DNA from: Diplosphaera chodatii | Taxonomy: Eukaryota > Chlorophyta > Trebouxiophyceae > Prasiolales > Stichococcaceae | Assembly (NCBI GenBank): GCA_032358165.1 | Contig: JAALGY010000031.1 | Span: forward strand, 2,542,001-2,606,000 | Reading direction: 5' to 3' | Length of the DNA: 64,000 bases | Shown: one piece after another, positions 56,577-64,000 of the stretch | How the letters are laid out: each line of letters begins with the position of its first letter | Numbering within the stretch: the stretch's first letter is position 1 | Program-made: the position numbers and the translations under genes | The notes under the pieces: model-generated | Database searches by the model: none | Told to the model about the DNA's origin: nothing | The model's input: only the letters and a program-made list of their open reading frames with translations

Positions 56577-59308
56577 CTACACGAGCCCAACGCTCTCGTC
56601 GCGCAGCATGTTCTCCGCGGCAGACACCTTGCTGATCCATGCGCCGAGGCGTGACAGCAGGCCATCAATCTGCGGCAGCGTCAGCACCCGCGGCTGCACC
56701 CACGACACCTGCACGTTGCACACACCTCAGATGAACACAGCATACCAACAGCAGCTGACACAGCACCAATTGTCCATCTTCTTAGGCACAAGAGTTGCCC
56801 GCCTGCCATGGGCTGGCGCTCAGAACGCAGGGAGGTTTGAGCCCATGACAGGCGCTCAATCCTCCCTGCGATTGCCAATGGACGCGCGTCCAGTGTGTGC
56901 AAGTCACCTCTCGAACCAGCTGTGTCGACCAGCCCACATGCAGAGAGCAGCTCGTTTGTGCTGCTGCCACTTCCAGACATGGTCCCGTACCTGCACCGTG
57001 GCGGCGACCTGGTCGATGGACCCCTCGATGAGGTGCAGCGACAGCGCCTTCATCAGCAGGAACTCCACGCCGTCGTCGCTCAGCTTCGTGGCCCGCGCGA
57101 TGTCAGACAGCGGGATGGCCCGCTGGTCCGCCGGCCGGCTGCAGGCAACAAAGCCGAAGGGATGAGCACAAGGGGGCTCGGCGCGCTGGGAGTTACTGTC
57201 CTGTGCCAGTCTGCCTAACCATGCCACTAGATGAGAGCTCCACCATGGGCATACAACTTCACGTCCCACATGCTTGTTGCCAGGTGAGCAGGGGTCCAAC
57301 AAACAGAACTAATGCAGCTGAGCTGAGCATGAGTGTTCTGTTGCGATGAATGACACCAGTGATCGCAGTACAACAGGGCCCACAGTGCTGACAATGCGTT
57401 GACCTGCAATAGGTTTGTCTCACCCCACTCATGCTGTACCTGCGCCTGACGACAGGCTGGCAACATGGGGTGCCGCCAGCAGACAGAGCTTGCATCAGGG
57501 AGCGGGCAGGGGGCATGCGTCCCACGCACTTGAAGATGAGCTCGGTCAGCGCCAGGATGGTAATTTTTTCCCGCAGCGCGCGCTCCGAGGCCACCAGCGC
57601 CGGCTGGCTGTTCAGCGCGCCGGCGTGCGCCTCGCACAGCTGGTCGTACGCGTGCAGGTCGCCGTGGTTGAACGCCATCAGCACCTCCCCCAGCCACGCG
57701 TAGCTGCTGCCGTCCAGCACCTTCACCTGCGGCGAGCAGGCGCACAGCATGGGGCTCCGGCCGCCATGGCGCAGCAGCTGCCCTGGAGGTTGTGTGCTGT
57801 TGCCTGGGTGTCAGCACTTGGCGGCATGCCGGCAAAAAGTGAGCACGTGCAATGCAACACGGCAGTCGGGGCGCGGCGCGGCTCACGATGGGGTGCAGCA
57901 GCAGCTCCCCGAAGTTGTAGACGCCCTTCCCTAGGAGGGCTGCCAGCGAGATGTCCACAGCCAGTGCCTGCGCAGCGGCGCAGTAGCACTCAGCAGCAGG
58001 AGATGCCAATCGTCTCTGCAACTGCCTGCAACTACAGATCTGCAGCACGACCACATGTTGCTGGTGCCTGATTGGCCGACATCCACCTGAGATGAAGAGC
58101 CTCGAAACATGCACTGTATAAGCAGATGGCGATGCACACCGACAGCTGACAGCTGCCACAGAGGATCAGCCCTCACCAGCTTGAACTCGTGGTCCAGCTG
58201 GTCGGACGACACGAAGGCCAGGTACTGCAGCGAGGACTTGTAAAACTCTGCGAAATCCTGCTCAGCCTTGTAGTACAGGCTGCTGACGTAGTGCACGGCC
58301 GCGCTGACTGCGGGGTCAACCTGTATGCACACAGGATGCATGTCAGTCAATGATGCAGACTCCAATGCAGCCATCGTGGGTTTGCCGCTGTGGCACTGCC
58401 CGCGGCCACGATGCTGCGCAGCAGCTGAGGGCTGAACCCAACCCTTCGGGCAACCAGATGGCAGTGCATGGCCAGTGGCCAGGTGACGTTGACTGGAACG
58501 CACATCATTCAGCGAGGCCAGCGTCTCCTTTGCCTCTTCCAGCGCGGGCTTCGTCTCAGCGGCCTGCCCATGTGCCAACCGGTGCTGCGCGATGTGCATG
58601 CTGAGGAACAGCTGCGGCTGCTCTGTGTGCTGCAGCTTTGACTCCTTCACACTCGTCAGCACCTGCATGGAGCAGGTGGCAGATGCGTTCAGTGTACAGG
58701 GTGGCACCTATTTGTGATGAATGGCATGCCGCGCTTGACGCAGCTGCAGCCCACTCATGTTGCGGTGGCAGCTGTGAGCGCCGCTCGCAAGACGAAATGA
58801 TGATGCATGGCAAGTGCCGCAACTGCAGTGGGCGCATGTGGCCACCCTTAACAGTCAGCGGATTACCTCCTGCAGGAAGGCGACTGCTTCCTCGGGGCTG
58901 CTGAAGTCCTGCGCCACTGCGACCGCCATCTTGGCCAGGCTGAGCTGGTTCAGCCGGTGCGCAAACCCCGAGATGAAGTTCCTGCAGGGTGGAGGAACGC
59001 AGGACATTGGCATATGGCTCGCTGCACCTGATGTGCTTCGCAGAGGTGCCGCAGTAAGACTGGAAACATTTGCAATACATGGCCTCGTGTGCGGTGGCGT
59101 GCCCGGTTGCATATGGCCCCTACCTGTACAGCTCTATGAGGAAGCTGCCCTGCTGGAAGCTGGGCTTGCCGAGGACCTCATCGAGCTTGAGCGTCAGCGG
59201 GTGCCACAGCTTGCGGTCATAGAGCTCGCCAAGCTCTGATAGCTCTGCCGCTGCGCCGGGTCGCTGGATCTGTGCTGACTCCAGCCATGCCAGGTGCTTG
59301 TCCATCAT
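56577..59308 (-). CDS. RPN9: 26S proteasome non-ATPase lid subunit RPN9 (PSMD13)
   Basis: RPN9 is a PCI-domain subunit of the 19S lid, which helps assemble and brace the proteasome regulatory particle. Eight exons join in frame to about 390 residues, as in plants and animals. The start is MMDKHLAWLESAQ at 59308, with GELYDRKLWHPLTLKLDEVL typical of the N-terminus. Then LIELYR is spliced to NFISGFAHRLNQLSLAK, then TSVKESKLQHTEQPQLFL, VSSLYYKAEQDFAEFYKSSL, YNFGELLLHPI and KVLDGSSYAWLGEVLMAFN. The PCI winged helix is spread over LTELIFNRPADQRAIPLSDI, ATKLSDDGVEFLLMKALSL and HLIEGSIDQVAATVQ. The last exon has VSWVQPRVLTLPQIDGL and stops at 56577. No key part is missing. The first ATG follows TCAGC, so a 5' UTR intron is possible. 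Confidence 0.95.
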
Positions 59309-60195
59309 GCTGATCAATCACTCAGCACGGTGGCACGGTGGCAACGCACAGTATGAGCTGCAGCAGCGACTGCGCAACTGCTTCGCCGCTCAAAATGCAA
59401 GTGCAGCGAGTCCAGTGCAGTCCAGCCCGGCAGGATGTCTCACACTTGGGATATACACTGTCAATCCAAGTACTGTGTACAGAATGCCGAAGAAGCCGTT
59501 GCTCTTCTCGCGGATGCAGAACGCTGTTGTTTGCCCAGTTTGCCCACCACAAGGGAACAAAGCAAATGCGCTCACTTGAACCTCAGCGGGATTTGGGCTG
59601 CATGCAACTTAGCAGTACGTCGAAGAGCTGCAATGCTCCGCAAGGCGCAAGCAGCATAGAATGACTTACTGAATTGCACTGCAGGGAGCGAGGGAGGCAG
59701 CAGGTAGCGGGATGCTAGATGCAGTCCCAGAAACATGAACACCGAAAGCTCAGCCCGAAGCTGCAGAGAGGAGAATCCGATCCTGCTTTGCCCGCCACAT
59801 ACATGCTTGACATCAGGCTTGCAAAACAAGGAGGAAAGCTCAGGAGTTCGGGCAGTCTCACAAGCTTTGCCATGTCTTTGCTGATATGATGGTCTCGAGG
59901 CTCGAGGCCATGAGCGATGAGGACACATCGAGGTGCGCGTCAATGATTAGAATCTTCTCAACCACGCAGCAGTACCTGCAGAGGGTGACAGCAACAAGAT
60001 GCAGCGCTTGAGCTTGTGCAGTGATCAGCATATCGTGCGGCGCCACGGGCATGGAAGGTCTGTGTACGGATGGTGTCGGGGGACTTTGACCTCCTACATC
60101 ATGGTTTTCATGAGCTTGTTGCACTGTGCTGCAGATCTGTCGGCGATTTGGCACCGGGATCGCCAAAGACCCATGCGGAGAGTGCTGTCGGCGCC
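59309..60195. other. Divergent intergenic region
   Basis: This holds the promoters of RPN9 (minus) and the PHS1-like gene (plus), about 890 bases. Overlapping short ORFs are present in most frames but none is supported. Confidence 0.45.
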
Positions 60196-63100
60196 ATGAC
60201 CGGCCGGGACGATGTGGATGGCAGCAGAGATGCCAGCTGCAGCGCCCGCGACGGCCCGCAGTACCATTCCGCGCACGACGCGGTTCGCACGGGCAGCAGA
60301 CTGGGCAGTTGCAGCGAAAGCGTCGCCGACGAGCCGGCCTCGCCACCGCTGACGCGAGTTGGCAGCCGCTCTGGCAGCGGCGCAGTGTCACCCACTATCC
60401 TTGACATCACCGAGAGCTGGCTCCAGGTAGAACTCTTGTGTTAAATCCAGTCGAAAGGAGATGTTGCTGTAGCATTTGCCAAGCCATTTGCTACAGCCAT
60501 GCGATGGTGTCCACGATGACGCCCGGCCTGCAAGCACCTAAACAGGTTTGCATCTGGCGCAAACCACCGTCAGTCATTCATAAATGCGTGCATCTGCAGG
60601 GTCCGACCGGTGCACGACAGCGCCTGACGAATGACGGCAGCTGTCCCGGCACCCCCAACACCCGGCAGCTGGTGGACGAAGCCGCGGACATGCTCAGCAA
60701 CCTGCTGGCATCACCCGACAAGGTGATCCTATGGCGCTTGCGCACAGCATTGCAGCCGGGTGCACCTGAAGAGTGAAAGGCTTGCTGCAGCTGCAAGACA
60801 AAGCAGCAGGCATCACATTGTGTATTGGCGCATATCTGCAGGCCAGGGAGTGGCAGAATTTTAGCAGCTGGATGGCCGAGCAGGAGCTGGGGCCAGAGTA
60901 TGGAGAGGAGTTGTTGGCCCTCCTCGCAGAGGTGAGAGAGAACATGTGTACTTCTGTACGCCCCACGTGCTGGTCCGGGTCTGCAAACCAACAGCAGGAC
61001 ACGCTAAAAGCGCTAGGGCTGGCATCACAGGCCCGTCATGGGATAACCATTCGCATGTGCTTGATCCGTTCGTGGTAGGTGCAGATTAAGCACCTTGCAG
61101 CAGCATATGGAAGTGCCACAACCTACCGGCATGTTGTGTGACAGGCCGCGCCGAGTCTGGGCCTGGGCGCCAGCTCATCGCCCAGCTCGCGGCGGACAGG
61201 CAGCAGGAAGCGGTCGGTGGAGGTTGCCACCAAGCTCCGTGAGCGACTCAAGGCAGCGGAGCCTATGCCCACAGGTGCTGCTCATCCAGACCCATTGTGC
61301 GGTATGTGACGAATCCACACCTGTGGTTGAGGAGCCTAGCTGGATGTCGTGCGGATAGCTGACCATGCGCACAACAGTGACTGCATAGATATGGCATGTA
61401 TACTTTGCGCAGGTCCCAATGAGGTGGACTGGGAGTGCATGACGGATGTTGTGTCCACCGAGTTTCTGAAGTTTGCCATTGCCAGCCCTGCCTCATCCTC
61501 AGCTGACCTGCATGGCGGGGCCAATGGTTGCGAGGTGATGTCCGTGCACGCTATCGCTGGGATGGCATGCATGGAATGCCAGCCACCTGTGAGCCATACA
61601 GTTGTTAATACTGCTGTGTTTCGCCACTTGCACCGCAGGTGGAGGTCAACAGCGGTGGCAACGTGTACTTCTGCTTCTGCACTAGCAGCCGGCAGCGAGA
61701 TGAAGCTGCCAGCTCGAGCAGCTACCACAGCCCAGAGCGAACATCCAAGCAGGATGCCGCCTATCACAAAGCGGGTGACGTGCACTCCAGTGCCGCCGCG
61801 AGCCGCCTGGAGTCCAGGTTGAACCGCGAGGGGGAGAACAGCGGGCCGGAGCCGGTGCTGGCAGAGCTGCGGCGGCGGGTTGTCAGCGATGACGGGGCTG
61901 TGCGGCGGCTGTCTGAAGTGCTGCAGGCGGCTGCAGACGAGGAGACGACAGCCGCTGCAAAGCCAGCGGGCAGCAGCGCACCCGACGCTGACAGCGGGGA
62001 AGCAGTTGCATGCCTCAGCGATGGCACAGCGTCCGCAAGCAGTGTCGGAACGATGCGCGGCCTGCCGCCGCGGCCGGGCACGGCCGCTGCAGCGCTCGCG
62101 TCAGATGGCAGCACCGAGGGCAGCAGTACCGGCGTCCTGCAGCAGGCCAGGGCACTGCAGCAGTCCTGTCACCGGGACACAGTTCAGACTCAGCAGCAGC
62201 ACCCTGGCGGTCAGCTGGTGCAGGAGGACAGCGAGGCAGCAGCAGCTCATCAGGACACTGCTACAAGGCAGACAGCACGTCCATTGCTCGTGGATACCAG
62301 CCAGCCTGAGCAGCAGACTCCTCAGCGGCAGAGCAGTGCGCCTCTGCCAGCACCAGCGGAGAGGCAGCACAGCGGCGGGACGCCAGCGACGCCGGGCAGT
62401 CAGCAGCTGCCGGACAGGCTGCTGGTCGTCAAGTTCCTGCCGGCGCGCCTCGACGCGCAGTCTGAGCAGTTTGCCAGCGAGCTGGCGCGGCACCTGGGGG
62501 TGCCGTCCCCTGCTTGCCGGATTCTGCGGAAACAGGTGACCCTCTCGCCAAGCACATTCGCTGTGCAACACTCCACTCCACGCAGCATTGTGGGCACACC
62601 TGCACATGGAGGCCTTCTGCACGTGCGCAGGGATTGACGGCACCCGAGTGGCAGCGGGCGCAGATGGCGGCGCTGGGGGCGTATGGCGGCATGGAGACGT
62701 TCGAGCTCATGAACAAGCGCAACTGCATGCTGGTGTGTTCAAAGGTTTACTGCTGAATCAGAAAGTGCGTGCGACACCTTGCACCTGCGCTCAACCAGGC
62801 ATTGCACACACACGGCACATGTGTTGGCATGCAACGACCTGGCAGCCGCACCCTTCATGACGGACCGTAGCATCTCCAGGCCATTGTCCCTGACCTTGCG
62901 CTGCACCGCCTGGGTCCAGGTGCAGGACTGGGTCCCGGGGGAGCCGCTGCTGAAGAGCGTGCGGCCTTTCCGCCCAGAGACCATCCTGCAGACGGCAGCT
63001 GACCTGGGCAGGTGGGCAGCCACCACCACCTGCTTTGCGCAGTCTGTGACGTTTGGCACGATGCGGCTGACACTGACTCCAAATAGGGGTGACCAACAGC

Positions 63101-64000
63101 ATCTTCGTTGAAAGACGACCACATGCTCTGGCAGATAGGGTTCACTTTATGGGCAACAAAAGTGGGCAAGCCTACGCTATCACCTCTTCTGAATCAGCCA
63201 TAGGTGCGTGTGTGAACGCTGCTGGGTAATATCAGTGAGGTACGTCATGGACCCGCAGGGTGCTGCTGCTGGACATGCTGCTGGGCAACCCGGACCGGCT
63301 GCCGTGCGGGCGCCTCAGCTGGGCCGGCAACTCGGGCAACCTGCTCGCCGGGTATGGGGGCCCTGATGCCAGTTGCCCACAACATGCAGTGCAGCAATGT
63401 GCGCATCTCACTAGGCTGTTGACTCGACACTTGGCAGTGCAATTCCTCAAGCCACCTAAGCTTGTAGCGGTCTGATCCCACTGTAGGTCTCTCACCCAGC
63501 ATGTGATCGACCCTACATGAGGGCGACACCTCGGCTGCCAAGCCTCCGTGCTGCTGCAGGCGCCCGCCGGGGCGGTTTGCCGGGCGGCTGGTGGCCATCG
63601 ACGCGCGGGTGCAGCGGCGGCCGCCCCGCGCCCTGGTGAAGGAGGAGGACGCGGCGGTGGAGCAGACCGCGGAGCTCGTGCTCAACGACAGCCAGGTGCG
63701 CCTCAGCAGCTTCGTGATCTTGCTTTCAGCTGTAGGACGCAGGCAGCATGTGCCAGAACCCACGTGCTAGCTCTATCAAATTGACTGGGTGGGGTTCAGC
63801 TCCAGTCTGGCTCTGCAATTGGATGTGTAAAGCACACGTCGCAGGTGGCAGCGGAGGTTCTGGAGGAGGTGGTGGCGGGCAGCGCCCCGGCCCGGGAGGC
63901 GCTCCGGCACCCCGACGCTGTGGCACGCTTCCAGCAGGTGCTGCCGCTCGCACCTCCACATCCTTTTCACGCCGTGCTGTGCTTCGTTGCACGCGGCTCC
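60196..64000 (+). CDS. PHS1: PHS1-like tubulin kinase / dual-specificity phosphatase, cut at the right edge
   Basis: Plant PHS1 joins an actin-fragmin-kinase-like domain, which phosphorylates alpha-tubulin, to a dual-specificity MAP-kinase-phosphatase domain. The proposed start is MTGRDDVDGSRDAS at 60196, ending in SPTILDITESWLQ. Next are NTRQLVDEAADMLSNLLAS and REWQNFSSWMAEQELGPEYG, followed by EVDWECMTDVVSTEFLKFA. The PHS1-type EVNSGGNVYFCFC lies near 61640-61680. A long Gln/Ser-rich disordered insert (61,700-62,400) leads to the kinase: RLLVVKFLPARLDAQSEQFA, HLGVPSPACRILRKQ, LTAPEWQRAQMAALG, VQDWVPGEPLLKSV, RVLLLDMLLGNPDRLPCGRL and SWAGNSGNLLAG. Residues after that (VAIDARVQRRPPRALVKE, VAAEVLEEVVAGSAPAREAL) reach the edge. 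The phosphatase domain would lie beyond 64000 and cannot be seen. The disordered insert is much longer than I recall in land-plant PHS1. Confidence 0.8.

Noticed and set aside
1..64000. CRISPR array, tRNA, rRNA, insertion sequence or retrotransposon
   Set aside because: No regularly spaced repeats, no tRNA T-arm pattern in a cloverleaf context, and no transposase or reverse-transcriptase motifs were seen; the features are those of a eukaryotic nuclear genome.

Overview
The window looks like nuclear DNA of a green alga (Chlorophyta, probably a trebouxiophyte-like or chlorophycean lineage; the species cannot be named from sequence alone). The reasons are GC-rich coding exons broken by many short introns (about 50-400 bases, donors mostly GTGAG or GTGCG, acceptors mostly TGCAG), an LHCSR-type light-harvesting protein, a PHS1-type tubulin kinase/phosphatase, and a plant-style complement of kinases. 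No bacterial operon, rRNA, tRNA, CRISPR array or recognisable transposon is visible. Except for the intronless LHCSR gene, I assembled gene models by eye from exon-frame continuity, so terminal coordinates are firmer than each internal junction.

Layout. 1-3055 (minus): a secreted or ectodomain protein cut by the left edge. 3776-5371 (minus): short-chain dehydrogenase. 5961-6659 (plus): small secreted Lys/Pro/Ser-rich protein. 7291-10526 (minus): SET-domain lysine methyltransferase of the Rubisco-LSMT type. It is divergent from 11109-11864 (plus), LHCSR with a visible TATA box. 13168-19522 (plus): receptor-like kinase with a long unfamiliar ectodomain, one membrane helix and a TKL-like kinase. 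20330-27487 (minus): a very long disordered protein with PP1-docking-like motifs. 28945-31758 (plus): family 2 glycosyltransferase. 33520-37462 (minus): FCP1/SCP-type phosphatase. 38316-45610 (plus): extended-synaptotagmin-like SMP plus C2 lipid-transfer tether. 46555-51515 (plus): a secreted protein made of tandem disintegrin-like cysteine modules. 53141-55540 (minus): Ser/Thr kinase with HCD instead of HRD. 56577-59308 (minus): 26S proteasome subunit RPN9. 60196-64000 (plus): PHS1-like protein, cut by the right edge.

The genes do not form one pathway. Two themes recur. One is the cell surface: the receptor kinase, the disintegrin-repeat protein, the glycosyltransferase and the two other secreted proteins. 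The other is phosphorylation control: two kinases, the SCP phosphatase, PHS1 and a possible PP1 scaffold. The most unusual locus is the disintegrin-repeat gene. Eight consecutive C-terminal exons each encode one module of 30-32 residues (46 codons including the stop in the last), and every internal one is bounded by phase-0 introns. There is no accompanying metalloprotease.
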